64,000 bases of DNA from Epiperipatus broadwayi. Taxonomy: Eukaryota; Onychophora; Udeonychophora; Euonychophora; Peripatidae. Of this stretch, positions 1-12,335 are shown piece by piece (the stretch's first letter is position 1; every line of letters begins with the position of its first letter). Location: positions 250,001 through 314,000 of the forward strand of contig JAQFVV010006739.1 in NCBI GenBank assembly GCA_028023455.1, read 5' to 3'. The notes beneath the pieces were generated by a model. It was not told the DNA's origin. It saw only the letters and a program-made list of their open reading frames with translations, and did not search any database. Made by a program: the position numbers and the translations under genes.

Positions 1-220
1 TATTTAACACTTCTGATAACAGTGGCCAGTGCAGAATGTGCATTTAGTAAATTATAAAAACATACTTTAGATCCACAATGTCACAAAAAAGATTTAATTC
101 TTTAGCAATATTTATCTTGAAAAAATAGAGATGCTGAAATAACAAACTTTGAAGACATAATTGAAAAATTAACTATTCAAGGTTTAAGTTTTGACACTAA
201 TAAAAAAACAAAAACATTTT
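1..220 (+). pseudogene. hAT transposase C-terminal dimerisation domain (partial, decayed)
   Basis: Reading across frames, the first 210 bases give the hallmark of the hAT C-terminal dimerisation region: a TVASAE-like stretch, then FSKL, then a segment reading RSTMSQKRFNSLAI, and finally an acidic tail like EITNFEDIIEKL. In hAT transposases of the ZMYM/TTF-type group this block mediates dimerisation and closes the RNase-H-like catalytic fold. Here the phase shifts at least once (near position 50), so the gene is dead. The rest of the transposase lies outside the window. The matching 3' non-coding end may be at 555-605. The order and spacing of motifs make the family call fairly safe; the subfamily is inference. 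Confidence 0.75.
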
Positions 221-374
221 AGTTGTAGTTAATCATGTTGGGTAGCAATAAAAACTATAAAAAACTAATTTTTCAGTTATAACCTCATTAATTCATTATG
301 TATTGTAGCAAATATTAGTTCTGCCTATTGAAAGTTAAAATAAATCTGTAAATTATTTATTTAATTTAATTACA

Positions 375-520
375 AGAGAGTGTAAAAGACCCAGAAATAG
401 ACTACACATGAGATGAATGGATGAAATAAAAAAGTGCAGGGGTGATATAGAGAAGAGAAGCTAAAGATCGAAGATGGATTGAACTTTGGAGAGACCTGAT
501 GATGATGTTATATATATATA
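375..520 (+). mobile_element. LINE 3' end (ORF2 C-terminus and terminal simple repeat)
   Basis: The translation contains pieces resembling RPRNRL, RWMDEIKK and DRRWIELWRDL, the conserved C-terminal tail of APE-type non-LTR retrotransposon ORF2 proteins (consensus roughly RPRKRWxDEI...ARDRxxWRxL). It ends in GATGATGATG followed by (TA)n, as expected for LINE 3' ends that finish in a short tandem repeat instead of poly-A. Only the last 150 bases are present, so this is a typical 5'-truncated insertion. It appears to lie inside the 3' part of the hAT relic at the window start. The same tail motif recurs on the minus strand at 53,360-53,530. Confidence 0.7.
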
Positions 521-554
521 TCAAATTTTATTAATTCATGCTTAAATTTTTCCC

Positions 555-605
555 AATAAAATTTTTAGAGGAAGCCCCCAAAAATTTCTTGCACCTGGGC
601 CTACA
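555..605 (+). mobile_element. Possible 3' terminal part of the hAT element
   Basis: A GC-richer stretch (GAAGCCCCC, an A/T block, then CACCTGGGCC) resembles the subterminal end of Zaphod/Tip100-like hAT elements as I remember them. It sits downstream of the hAT C-terminal domain, with the LINE fragment between. The match is from memory and short, so it is tentative. Confidence 0.35.
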
Positions 606-1264
606 CATATAGATGATTGATCCTGTTCATGATTTCAAATATCAGTACAAAAGCTTGAAACAAAATAATCATGAATACAGTAAATAACTGTTTTACATTT
701 TCTAGTTATTATATATATGTGTGTAAATATAAATTGTGAATAAACAAAGGCTTTTTTACAAAAATAAAAAAAAACAATAACCATATAATAAAAATATTCC
801 TCTCGCTGTTTCAAAATTCAGCAATGATTTGTATATAATGCAACAAACTGAAAATTTTATAATTAGTCTGATATACAATATAAGATACTATTCACTTAAA
901 AAAATCACAGGAAAATCAATTATAGTAGAAAGGTGAAAAAGTAATTAGATTTAAACAAATGTATTGCTCATTAATATTTAATAGTAAAATGCAACATTAA
1001 TATTTGTTTCAAAAATGTGAAAAAGATATTCAATATTACTTATTTATAATCTTTAAAAAATAATGCAATAAAAGATTGGAAATACTTCATGTTATACTTT
1101 TCAATTTATAGACATAATTAATTTATTTGCTACTCATAAGTGATTTATTTTAGAATATCTTCTAGGTTTTTTTTTTTTAATTTTTTTTATATTATGTATA
1201 CATTTGTTGTAGAACTTAGAGAACATAATGTTTTTAAAACAATGGGATAAGTTCAATAAATAAA
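606..1264. other. AT-rich DNA, nothing recognised
   Basis: Low-complexity A/T-rich sequence with short homopolymers. No coding similarity or repeat family recognised on either strand. Confidence 0.5.
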
Positions 1265-1269
1265 AAATA

Positions 1270-1500
1270 ATTAAATGGCTTATTGCTCAGGAATTCATAA
1301 AAATTTTGAGTACGAGATATATCCCACAATCCACAGATCTTGAGTTCCAGAGTTGGCTTTGTGTATTATCCATGTATGATTTAGTGCAATGGTAGAGTCG
1401 CAAACTCTGGGGTCAAAACTATGGATCACAGCTTTCTCTATCACTTTTGATGAACTCTTTATGAACTTCCAAAAAATAAATGATTCAATCAATTTCTTTT
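1270..1500. mobile_element. SINE family S1, head-to-head inverted pair
   Basis: Two diverged copies of one tRNA-like SINE diverge from a centre near 1,355. The plus copy (about 1,370-1,500) has CAATGGTAGAG (box-A-like), GGGTCAAAACT (box-B-like), then TATCA..., TTATGAACTT and AATAAATGATT. The minus copy (about 1,270-1,350) reads CTGGAACTCAAGATC, ATGAATTCCTGAGCAATAA in the same order. The family is recognised from copies at 6,906, 29,800 and 47,703, which share the same 3' layout (TATGAA, short spacer, AATAAA, ATT). The pairing is imperfect and old. A short open frame on the minus strand here is only a shadow of the repeat. Confidence 0.6.
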
Positions 1501-1684
1501 AACATGCACTAAATGAAGATTCAGAACTTAAAATATAATATTCTTGGAATGCTCCATTATTTAGTCAACTTTAGTGCCAATTAATAAATTACCAATGTTT
1601 GCCTTAAAGTCTGTGATGATGGGATTGTAGTTGTAATTATATGTTGGACTATTTCCATCAACTAGAATTAATTGTTATATGTCT

Positions 1685-1970
1685 TTGGGAAAAAAATCAA
1701 ACTTCATTTAAACATTTTAAGAGTAGTAATTAATTTATAGAGTGCACAGAGCTTACGTAAATAGTCTGAACAGGCACTAGTCTGTATTCAATGGGCTTTA
1801 AAATTCGCAATAATCAAGCATATTTTGCCACATTCAAGAGCATACAGATCAGTGTATAATGTAACATTTTGAGGATATTATTCTCTTCTCTTCATCAAGT
1901 GCTATTAATCTAACTAATAATAGTATTTTCATAAAAAAATCAACCAGAGAATTTTAGATTTATGAAGAGC
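1685..1970 (+). repeat. Repeat family F1, solo arm
   Basis: Matches other F1 copies through GGACTATTTCCATCA (shared with 63,727), CTTCATTTAAAC, TAGTAAT, ATTATTCTCTTCTCTTC and TTTTAGATTTATGAA. F1 copies elsewhere form foldbacks (4,375-5,115 and 44,500-44,780). Strongly diverged; no coding content. Confidence 0.5.
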
Positions 1971-2194
1971 AATAATAGTCAATAGAAATTTTATATACAT
2001 ATCTATGAAGTTCTTCTGACTTTATTTTGCTTCAGGGGCAATATTAATTAATATTTTCCAAACCATTTATCACACTAGGTTGACATATGAAGTTATTTGC
2101 CTTTACCATGTGTGGAGTATTGTTTACTTTTTCCTCTCTATCCAATTTTGTTTTTCCCAATTAAATGTTTATTGGCACATGCATGGGCTATTAT

Positions 2195-2645
2195 ATTAGA
2201 TAAATCTTTTTCCTCTTTAATCCATTATTTTGTGCTCTAAATGGCTGGTTTTTGTTTTTTAGCATTTTCACATTAAAATATTATACAGGTTAGCATTACT
2301 TATAGTATCATATGGCTTTAGAAAGCTATTCTGATATTATTCTGATTGCAGATTTTCATTAATTTGTCTACTATCTCTGATAGGTTTACTTCTGCCTAGC
2401 TGATCTAATTTTTTTTCATCCTGTTTTTTCCTCTTTAATTATTACCTTGTGCTTTTTAAAACTTTTTCAATAAGTTGGATCTTCCCCCAATATGTCTTTT
2501 CATATTTAAATAACATTCAATAGATGTATTTTTGATTTTTCAGCATTTCCAGTTCGAATTTTGTAAAGGTTATGATTCATCATAGTATATTGTGGCTTTG
2601 GAAAGCTATTCTGATATTATACTGATTGCAGATTTTTTAAAACAT
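2195..2645. repeat. Tandem duplication inside the PLE relic, period about 290 bp
   Basis: Two diverged copies share TTTTTCCTCTTTAAT (2,206 and 2,426), TTTTTAGCATTT or TTTTCAGCATTT (2,257 and 2,538), and AAAGCTATTCTGATATTAT followed by CTGATTGCAGATTTT (2,322 and 2,603). On the coding strand both encode the linker segment reading ICNQ(N/Y)NIRIAF, so part of the PLE was duplicated in tandem. Confidence 0.65.
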
Positions 2646-4200
2646 GTCTGCTATTCTTGATATAAATATATTACATTATTTATAATTGTTTTTTTTTTTT
2701 TATGTTTCTTTCAGTTGTTTATTTAAGATTTTCTTAATTTTAGCTGATGGACAGACATTCTTCACAAGACTTTACTGTATATAAACTTTCCTTTTTCCAA
2801 GTAATTGGTTTCTGAACAAACTTTTCTTTTTTTTGTGCTATAATAATAGCAATTTTTTACTTGTAATTATCAGATATATGTGCTAAATATTTCTCTGTGA
2901 GTGGGTTTTCTGAAGACTATAATTTTAATTTTGCTATGAAGGAATCTTATAATAATACCATCTAAAAATATACAGAAAATGTATCTTCAACATACTGAAG
3001 CTAGATTTGAGGTGGAGATGGAATAGTTTTTATGGCTGTGCTTTCAAATTCTTCCCATAGAAAATTTTATTGATTGATAGTGTGAACCCATAAGCATCTC
3101 TTGATTTTGTTGAAAAAATTCTGAGTTGGATTGAAAGTATATTGTTATCATGTAAAATATTAAGAGTTCAATTGTACTATTAATACTTGTTCTGATATGC
3201 AAGCTATTATCCTCATTTAATATTTTTTCTAAAATATATATGTTTTATGAAGATTACATTTGTGAATGAGCTTTCCACATCAAAAATTACCAATATGTAA
3301 GTTCTTTCATTATTTGTATTCTTGATTAATTCTACAAAGTACTTAGAATCTTTGACAAAGGATTATATTTTCTTTACCAGAAAATTAAGAAACTTATCAA
3401 GAAATCGAGTTTGACTTGATGAATTTTTAGAACTAACAACTATTATTAGTAGAACATGATTCTTATGGATTTTACATAGACCATAAAGAAATGAAATTTT
3501 GTTGAAATATGTTAATCTACTTTTTTCTTAATCAGTGAATAACATTTTGTTGAAATATATTAATCTATATTTTTTCAATAAGTGAAATATCTGTTAAGCT
3601 CTCTGAGCAATAATTTGCAGCATTGCTTTTATAGTCAACTTGTCACTTTTTTGTATTGTCCTACTGTGAGAAAGTGTTTATGTTATTATTGTAATCAGTA
3701 TTATTCATTACAACTGTACCATTATATTTGTCAGCAGGAAGAATAATTATAAGAGTTGTCTACCTTAAGAGATTTATTACCTTCCCTCTCAATTATTCTT
3801 TTTATTCTCTAGTCTAATTTTGCTGCTTCTTTTAGCAACAATTTTTGACAATTCTTTAGTTGCCACCATTATATCTAATAGAGGAATATTGGTTGATGTG
3901 ATGGTAAGATTTGATCCTTTTTCTAGAAACATGTTTCAGCATGTGTTAGATGTTTAAAACTAAAATTTTTAACTGACAAAGCTCTAAATTATTTTATACA
4001 GTATGACATTTGATATACTCATGCAAGTTTATAATTTTCTTCTTTTGATATTTTTTTACTTTTGCATGTAATTTAGAATATGACTTTCTTACTGATTGAA
4101 AAAGATTTGTGAAACCTTTATCAGTAAATTTATTTTTTAGCAGACATTTTTTATTACTAATAGAATACAAATTTGATATTTGAAAAAAAGCTTTGAGCAT
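2250..4200 (-). pseudogene. Penelope-like element RT, decayed
   Basis: On the minus strand, in fragments from high to low coordinate, the order is that of a Penelope-like reverse transcriptase: LPADKYNGTVVMNN (about 3,750-3,700), DKFLNFLVKKI (about 3,400), FDVESSFTNV (3,288-3,257, equivalent to the catalytic FDVVSLFTN motif), YVEDTFSVYF (about 2,996-2,970, the YxDD box with the first Asp changed to Glu) and FRKPTHREIF (2,915-2,885). Then comes the linker preceding the endonuclease, NNIRIAF (2,360-2,330), which is duplicated. Stops and frameshifts throughout show an old, dead copy. The GIY-YIG domain expected below 2,250 is not visible. PLEs are retroelements using target-primed reverse transcription. 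The family call is firm; the ends are approximate. Confidence 0.75.
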
Positions 4201-4374
4201 TTTTTTTTATCAAAGCCTCACTTGCTCTCTGAATGATTTTTGTAGCTTTCAAGAATGAATTGGAGATGAAATGAGCCTGTCAGATTTAAATAGGGAAGTT
4301 AATTGATTTTCTGCTTTGACCAGTTTTAAACATAAGTTTATCTAGAGTTAATTATTAAATATCTTTAGAAAATT

Positions 4375-5115
4375 TCAAAACTTTATTAAAACTTTACAAA
4401 TATACATTTAGCTGTTAGTAATTCCATGCAGATTAGTATATAACATAACAATTCAAATGGTATTATTCTCTTCTCTTCTTCTGATATTTCTGACCTGAAC
4501 AGTGAGTATACTCACATAGAAATTGAATATGGACCATTTAGATTCATGAATATTGAATTTCAGGTGATTTTCTAACCAACTTGGCTATTTCATCAAAGGT
4601 AACAGTTAATATAAACTTTTTATACTATCTATAAAGATCGTAGTGATTTCTCCATTTTTTCCTTAAAAATAAGATTAATGAGTTGCTTCTAAATATTATG
4701 AATTATAATACTATGTTGACTTATGGGATTAGTTGTCATTACTAAATATGCAGCTAAGTCAATTTAGTATGATAATTCATAATGTTTGGAAAACATTTAT
4801 TAATCTTGACTCTACGGAAAATGGATAAATAAGAAAGTCACTCATAGATAAGTAAGAAAGTCACTCAAAGATAAGTATATAAAATTTCCATTTGCCTTTG
4901 TTAGTTGGTTAGAGTAATCTTAAATTCACGATTCATGAATCTAAAAGTCTCAAGTCCAACTCCCATGCTAATAATGTTACTGGTGAGGCCAGAAACACTT
5001 GAAAAAGAAAGAATAATATCACCTGAAATGTACTTTACATGCTAATCCATGTGCTATTACTAATAGTTAATACATTTGAAACATTTAAAGTTTAAATTTT
5101 TCTAAATACATTTAA
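4375..5115. mobile_element. Foldback element of family F1 with tRNA-like core motif
   Basis: The plus arm (4,375-4,565) reads AAACTTTATTAAAACTTTAC, GTTAGTAAT, TTATTCTCTTCTCTTCTTC, TCTGACCTGAACAGTGA and TTTAGATTCATGAAT. The minus arm (4,925-5,115) carries the reverse complements of the same blocks in mirrored order (GATTCATGAATCTAAAAG, GGTGAGGCCAGAAACA, AAAGAATAATATCACC, TATTACTAATAG, ACATTTAAAGTTT). The arms are separated by about 350 bases. The minus arm includes the bases GTTGGACTTGAGACTTTTAG, where a tRNA-like promoter would be expected by comparison with 44,500. Two tandem copies of a 26-bp unit (AAGTCACTC...) lie at 4,835-4,885. Confidence 0.5.
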
Positions 5116-6270
5116 TACTTAATTATAGATAATGCAGATGGTTAAACATGATAATTTCATGTATTTAACAATCTATTACAGTAATATTTTCTTTTTTTTA
5201 AATTTGTCTGAGAAACATGGATGTTTGACAGCTTTTGCAATGTGCAAATAATATAGTTTTAGATAATAATAAATTACCACATATAAGTCAGCAATTGAAG
5301 ATGAAAACTGTGAAATACTTTATTAGTATTTAACTAGAATAGAATTTTTTTATTACTTTTTTGAAAATTTGTTAATCATGATAATTTGAATAAATAATAT
5401 TAAATTTTTGGAGAAGAGAATACTGATTATTATTAGTAACAACAACAACAAAAATAAGATGACAAAATTACAGAATAATAATAAAAAAAAGCTTTAAAAA
5501 ATAAATTTAAAATACATTCAGATGAATCCTTCATAGATATATATGATTACAAACTATTTATAGATTTCAGGTTCTTAAATAACAACTTTCTATATTACGA
5601 ACAATAATGTCAAAGCTATTTATTATAAGAATAATTAATCAATATACATTAGCTAGTAGTGGCAATTTTAAACTTCTACACTAGTATCTGGATATTGGTC
5701 TTCATCCATAAGGAACACTAAATTCACAATTACCCACCCGACAATCATCTTATTTTATTTACACTATCCAAATCAATGACTATGAAATTTAATTAAGTAT
5801 CTTCAGAATATGAACTCAAGCTAATTTCTAGTATAATCTGGAGATTTGAATATACTTATCAGATATCCAATGCTTATTCAGGCTAACAACAGATAATTAT
5901 AAAGTAAACTGAGTGATTATTGTTCCTAATGCAGATATAATGATTTGTTTATAATAACGTTCTTTGTTAGATCTGGCAATTTTCAGTATTCTATAATATA
6001 GAACAGTATACTATTTTTTTTTTTTTTTGAGAATTGAAATTTGTGATTATAATAGAAAAATGAGTTTTACATAATGATATATGCATAATTTATTATTAGA
6101 AAAACAAAAATAACCTTTTGAGAGTCAACTGAAGACCAAAGGCAACTCCAACAATTCTTATAAAAAAAAAAAAAAAAATCCTCCATATTAAAAATGAAAT
6201 TTCTTCTTCTAATATAAATGGGGCTTAATGAAAATTTTTTTTTTAAAATATGGGGGGGGGAGAGATTTTT
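5116..6270. other. AT-rich DNA, nothing recognised
   Basis: Only short simple-sequence tracts (AAC repeat near 5,442, T-run near 6,013, A-run at 6,162). No gene or known repeat family recognised. Confidence 0.5.
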
Positions 6271-6900
<630 letters not shown>

Positions 6901-6905
6901 GTAAA

Positions 6906-7035
6906 AGTGCAAGTGTGGTTTAGTCCACAATAAAATGGCAGAGTTAAGAGCTAAAAATCCATAGATCGAAACTCAGCTTTGTTGCTCCTGGTGCTTGAAT
7001 ATCTTATAATCTTATGAGCAACAAAACCTTTAATT
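6906..7035 (+). mobile_element. SINE family S1 copy
   Basis: Contains AATGGCAGAGTTA (box-A end), CCATAGATCGAAACTC (box-B-like) and the S1 3' signature CTTATGAGCAACAAAACC. Compare the copies at 29,800 and 47,703. Diverged; no clear target duplication seen. Confidence 0.5.
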
Positions 7036-7276
7036 ATTGTAAAAGTATAGATAAAACAATTTTTAAATAGCCAATTGCAAAGTAAAGATCTCTTCAACAA
7101 TCATTCAAAAAATATTTAAGAAGATATTAGTTATCAGATTGTTCAACTTAACAATCAGTAAGGGGTTAAAGGTTTTCCTTCTTATTTTATCCTTAAACTA
7201 AAACTGGATAGTTAATTGAGTTGGGTATGAATCAGCTACTTGAAAAAAACAACAACTCTAAATTTGCATTTAATGG

Positions 7277-7370
7277 GGGAAAACAGTTTCACCCAGCAAA
7301 GATTTGAACCATAGGTCATTGCAGATGAATGGGTCAAGCAATTACCACAATACCTTCCCATGTCTTATTG
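7277..7370 (-). mobile_element. tRNA-like SINE fragment
   Basis: Read on the minus strand, TATTGTGGTAATTGC (box-A-like) is followed about 40 bases later by ATGGTTCAAATCT, a good internal box B (consensus GGTTCGANTCC), then a CTGGGTGAAA tail. This is the internal polymerase III promoter layout of tRNA-derived SINEs. The family differs from S1 and SV in detail. Confidence 0.5.
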
Positions 7371-8889
7371 TTGATTTAAAATGATAAATGTAACTACTTA
7401 TCATAATAAAATAAAAAAACTAATTCATACTTATTATTTGAATAAATTTCAAGTTTTCATTCCTTAATAGAACCTTTTCAAGACGCTCATTTTTATACAA
7501 TCACATGACCAATACCCTACTGCAACTACCCCCAATGGACATTATTTACATTACAATAAATATAATTATTAAAATACATATATTTAATAGTAAAATACAT
7601 ATATGTATATAAAAATGATTAAATTTATTACAATCACCACCCCCTCCATAATATATATATATACAAATAATCTAAAAAAACAATAATAATAATCCATTCC
7701 TTCTATTCTTAAAATTATAACTTTAAATAATCTAACAATATCCATTTCCCCCCTAATTGTGCTGGACCTTTAACCATATTTACATATTTGTTTAAATTTT
7801 CTTGATACAAAGTCTCATAACATTTTTTTCCCTTCTAATTTTTAGCATACTTTATTACCTGAATATTTTTATCACAATTCATTTTATGTCCAGTATTCAA
7901 AAAATGTATATATCTTGAAAAGATTCTATTAAGGAATAAAAGCCATATTGATATATTAAATAATATTTTTATTTATAGTGAGTTGTCTATTTCAATTTTG
8001 TTTTAAATGATTATTTTTAATTTTATATATAAAAGGCAATATTATGGACAAATTTTAAAATTAAAATTTGATCATTAAAGTATATATAGAATATAAATGA
8101 AACATGCAAGAATTTCAATATTTATAAAAAAATTTAATATAACAGTTGATAGGATAATTATTTGTAATCATAACTTATTCAAAAGATGTAAAATAACTAA
8201 TTCTATGATTCTAATATTATAAATCCATGTTGGATATAAAATAGTGAATATAATTATTTTAGTCTTAGAAATTACACAGCTAATTAATTTGAAATAAATT
8301 TCAGCTAATTAATTTGAGATCTACATCTTGACAAATCTTAAATATATATACAAATTCTAAATATAAACAAAATATATAAAATACATTTTTAGTTATCTTT
8401 CAAATTTTTTTTTAGCACTTATAATAAAATAATTCTATATATAAAGCAGTTGACAGGTGGTTTGTGATAATTTATTCAAAATATTCAAAATAATTAGCTC
8501 TAAGACTTGAGAGCTGTGAAATCATAAAATTACAAATGATAATATTTTTTAAAATATCATAAAATTGAAGGCATTTAATTGAAAAACAAACAAACCAGAT
8601 AGGCTTTGTGATGATATAAAGATTAATTTTATCAATTACAGCTACTCACTTAATTATAACTGTTATAACCATTTAAAAGTATGATTCATTTTCATTTTTG
8701 TGGTTTTCTGACAGAAGGTGTTCATCTTTTGTGTCACAGAAATATGCCAAGCATCATTTATTTTTCAAACCTTCACTTATTTATAGCTTCATTTCTAGTT
8801 GTGTATCATTGCCAAAGTGTCAAACTTTATAAACATATTATGTATTGTGTACAGTATGCAACATTTTTTGTGTTAATTAAAAGGCTTGC
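7371..8889. other. AT-rich DNA with short (TA) tracts and a small tandem repeat
   Basis: Contains TA-rich tracts near 7,590 and 7,650 and a tandem pair of about 24 bp (CAGCTAATTAATTTGA) at 8,278-8,318. No gene recognised. Confidence 0.5.
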
Positions 8890-8905
8890 AAATCTAATGC
8901 TTGTG

Positions 8906-9010
8906 GTCAAGCATTGGTGGTCGAGAGGTCAGCGACAGCTGCTTTACAAGCAGTTGTCCCAGGTTAGCGGGGTCGCTTCCCAGCTGATGCTATGACACAT
9001 GAGGAAAAAA
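8906..9010 (+). mobile_element. SINE family SV, full-length, tRNA-Val(UAC)-like head
   Basis: A clear young SINE. The head folds like a tRNA: AGCAT at 8,910 pairs with ATGCT near 8,991, and the anticodon arm is CTGC-TTTACAA-GCAG, giving a TAC (Val) anticodon. Box A TGGTCGAGAGG (8,918-8,928) matches the consensus fully, and box B GGGTCGCTTCC (8,970-8,980) matches in nearly every position. A short GACACATGAGG body and an A-run follow. Perfect 16-bp target duplications, AAATCTAATGCTTGTG, flank it at 8,890-8,905 and 9,011-9,026. RNA polymerase III transcription and LINE-driven insertion are inferred from family knowledge. It is not a functional tRNA gene because of the tail and duplications. Confidence 0.85.
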
Positions 9011-9167
9011 AAATCTAATGCTTGTGATAAAATGAAAAATTATAAGTTTTATCTTAATGAAGGAAATGTGCTATAAATTTCATTACATCTGTAACAAATA
9101 TATTCAATTTTAAATATATATCAAGTTATATTTCTGCAATAACTTTTACTTTTATGAGTTTTTAAAA

Positions 9168-9240
9168 AGGATTTGAACTCAGATTTTCAAGCTCCCTTCA
9201 GTTATTTATTCTATCCTATATTTTATGCAATAATGAACTC
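9168..9240 (-). mobile_element. S3 family fragment
   Basis: AAAGGATTTGAACTCAGATTT followed by TCAAGCTCCCTTCAG matches the reverse complement of the S3 head at 58,735-58,775. The box-B-like element is visible (minus strand GAGTTCAAATCC). Confidence 0.55.
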
Positions 9241-9689
9241 TTATTTTGCTAATAATTAAACTAAAATTGATTCTTAATTTTTCGAAATTAGTAATCACAA
9301 TAATATCTAAAAGAATTTTAGTTTAATTACTAGTTAAAAAGTGTAATAATCCTTTAAATAGTAAGTTTGTTTTTAAATCTACATTTGTCTGTCACTATAA
9401 ATAAAAATATGTGTATTTGAGAATAAGTATTTTATCCTTGAATTACTCTTTTATAGACTTAGTACTTAGTCGTTTTGTTGTAATGTACGCTAAGACTATA
9501 ATGATAAATAGATATGCAAAAAATAAGGGGGTAGTGGTTAAAATTCCAAATAATAAAAAAAATATATATAAATTTAAAAAAAATTTTTATTTCTTTCTAT
9601 ATTTTTTTTTTAGAAAAAAAAAAAATTTTTTTTTTTTAAAAATTTATTAAAAAAAAATTAATTAAAAAAAATAAAAAAAAAAATGGGGG

Positions 9690-9736
<47 letters not shown>

Positions 9737-11499
9737 AAATTAAAAAAAAATAAAAAAAAAAAAAAGATAAAAAGGAATTAGTACTATTATATGATTAATA
9801 TATAAGTAACATACCATTTTGTCATAATATGCAATCAAGAGTGGAAAAAAAATCCATTTAGTAACAATGATTGATCTTACTTTAGCCTGCTATTAGTTTG
9901 GAGTGCTACTATAATAAATAATACTAATGCTCATGAAAACATATTCAGTTTCCACATTTCTTAATTAATCTCATTGTATATGAATACAGATAGAAAAAAA
10001 AGAACAGAGATTAGGAATGAATTTTGTGGTCGCTATACATATAAATCCACAGCTAACACTGTTCTTTTAGTCTGTTTATTTGACAAAGAATCTTATGATG
10101 CTGCTTTTTATTTTCAATGACAGACAACTTTACCTTCATTAAGACTTTATCAGTTTGTGTCTTTCTGCAATAAAAAAAAAAACAACTTAATAATATTAGC
10201 AGAATCTGCCCTCTCAAAAAAAACTATTCTCAAATTCACAATATTTTATTTTTTTAAAATCTAAAATTGCAAAAATATTAAAGGGAATCTACTGTTTAAA
10301 ATAAATAAAATAAGCAAGAAATGAATATTTTAATTTATTTTTAGTCAATTCAAGGAAAAGAATATGGTAATTCAAATATTAAAATATTAAATTCTCTGCC
10401 GAAAAGTAAATAAAAATAATTAGGCAAAAAGATTTCCAAACAAGTGTTGATACTTGACAAACATTGATGGTAGTTTACTATTTCTTACTATTCCCTTAAT
10501 TTAATTTATTTTAGCATTTTAATATTAGATATATATTGCAAAATTTTTATGAGGTAATTACATTATTAAATGCATATGAATATTAATTTTAATACAAACT
10601 TGGTTAAATATAATTAATAGATGTTGGTCCAGATGATATCATAATTTCTAGAAATCATGAAATAAAAGATTAAGCAACACATGTTCAGCAGCTATAAAAA
10701 TAAGATAGCTCATCCATCAGCTATGAAAGCAGCATCAAAGTTTTTGATTTTAATTGGGTTATTGATACTCATCTGACCAAACCAGATTCACCTGTAATTT
10801 TTACAATCTATTTAAAAATAACTAGATATCAATTTACTGACTACTATTAGATGGCATATTTTGGACACTAGTGAAAAGAGACAATATTATAGAAAAGCTT
10901 GTAATTTAGAGAAAAATGAAAGCTCACCATTCATGTGGTTGCTTTACAATGCAATAGATTTATCAAACTATACAAGATATTTATTTGTCATAAGTTCTAT
11001 AAGATGTTGCATATGGTCTAAAATTGTGAAAAATAGAAAAGAACAATGAAATCCTTCACATTCAGTTTCAGTTAATGATTAAAATGTTGATGATTTAGAT
11101 AATTATCTGAATTAGATCAATGTTCATAAGCTTGAATTTAAACACTAGATCATAGTCATAGTAGATAGATGCATTAATAACTACACCAATAAACCTTTAT
11201 CACAGTAACACTTTATTTTAAGAAAAAAACTATATAATATTTAATGCAAATCAAAATTTCAGCTAAAAAGAAAAATTATAATTATTAAATAAAATATTAG
11301 ATTATAATTATTAAATAAAATATTAGTTAACTATTATAATTTATCATCTTTAAAATAAATATACAAAATTTGTTTAAATAATTTTAAATGTATACATTCT
11401 TGTTTAATTTTTTCCATACCTTTGTTATCGATTTCTTTATGAAAAAAAAACAAAAAACAATTTAAATATTGATAATATATATATTAATTCATTTAATAT
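9241..11499. other. AT-rich DNA with A/T homopolymer tract; no gene recognised
   Basis: 9,560-9,765 is almost pure A/T with an A-run of about 40 and a GGGGG interruption. A 26-bp tandem pair (ATTATAATTATTAAATAAAA...) lies at 11,275-11,326. A short open frame at 10,861-11,049 has no start-site context and no family resemblance I can see, so I do not call it a gene. Confidence 0.5.
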
Positions 11500-12335
11500 T
11501 ATTTCGCTACAAAAAGTTAAACTTGTCCAATAAAGTCGAGAAGAACGAAGAAATGTTAACAAAGGTTTCGTTTAATAATAAACACTCACTATATTAACAG
11601 CAAGTTTTTCATTTTGGGCTTAAGTAAAGCAAAATAACATATTCTAAAACCTAAATCCCAATAAAAAGATTTATATTCAACAATAAATTTAATTTTGAGT
11701 TAAAACTCTTGATACATAATGTTATTTCACTAATGTAAGGAAAATTAGATTTTAATTAAGATATTTTCGTTAAATTTATCAACATTAATTTAATTAGATG
11801 AGATTAAAGTATCTATAAACTTTCTTCTTCTTTTTTTAATTTGATGTAGTTAAAGGTAAATATGTTTTATTAAGTAACAGTTATCTAGGATGTAATAAAT
11901 GTTACTTTCATAATCGTATCAGATAATCTATTTAAATAGTGTAAAATAAAAACATTTATTTCGCTTTTATTTCGATTAAAAATGAATATTTATAATGTAA
12001 TTTGTCCACTTCTTTTTTTATTGTATTTGAATAATGTAATAAAAATTAAAAAACATTACTATCATTAAAAAAAAAAAAAAGTAATCTTTTTAATTAAGTC
12101 CATCATTTATCTTTATTTACTATACAACTTTTATCTACCGGATCTAAAATGGTTAATTTCCACTAGCAAACATTACGACGTGATATAAAAGCACATGGTT
12201 ATGAATAGATCAAATCAAAATAAAGATTAAATTTTCAAATCGACTTATAATTCGCTGAGTAAGATCATTACAACTGATGATCTTTGATTAAAGATAGACA
12301 ACGTTCTGAGGCAGTAACTATCAAATCTTTTGGAA

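Noticed and set aside
8910-8991. A genuine tRNA-Val gene
   Set aside because: The head is tRNA-like, but the tail, the A-run and the 16-bp target duplications show a SINE. Reverse copies with the same body exist at 29.9 kb.
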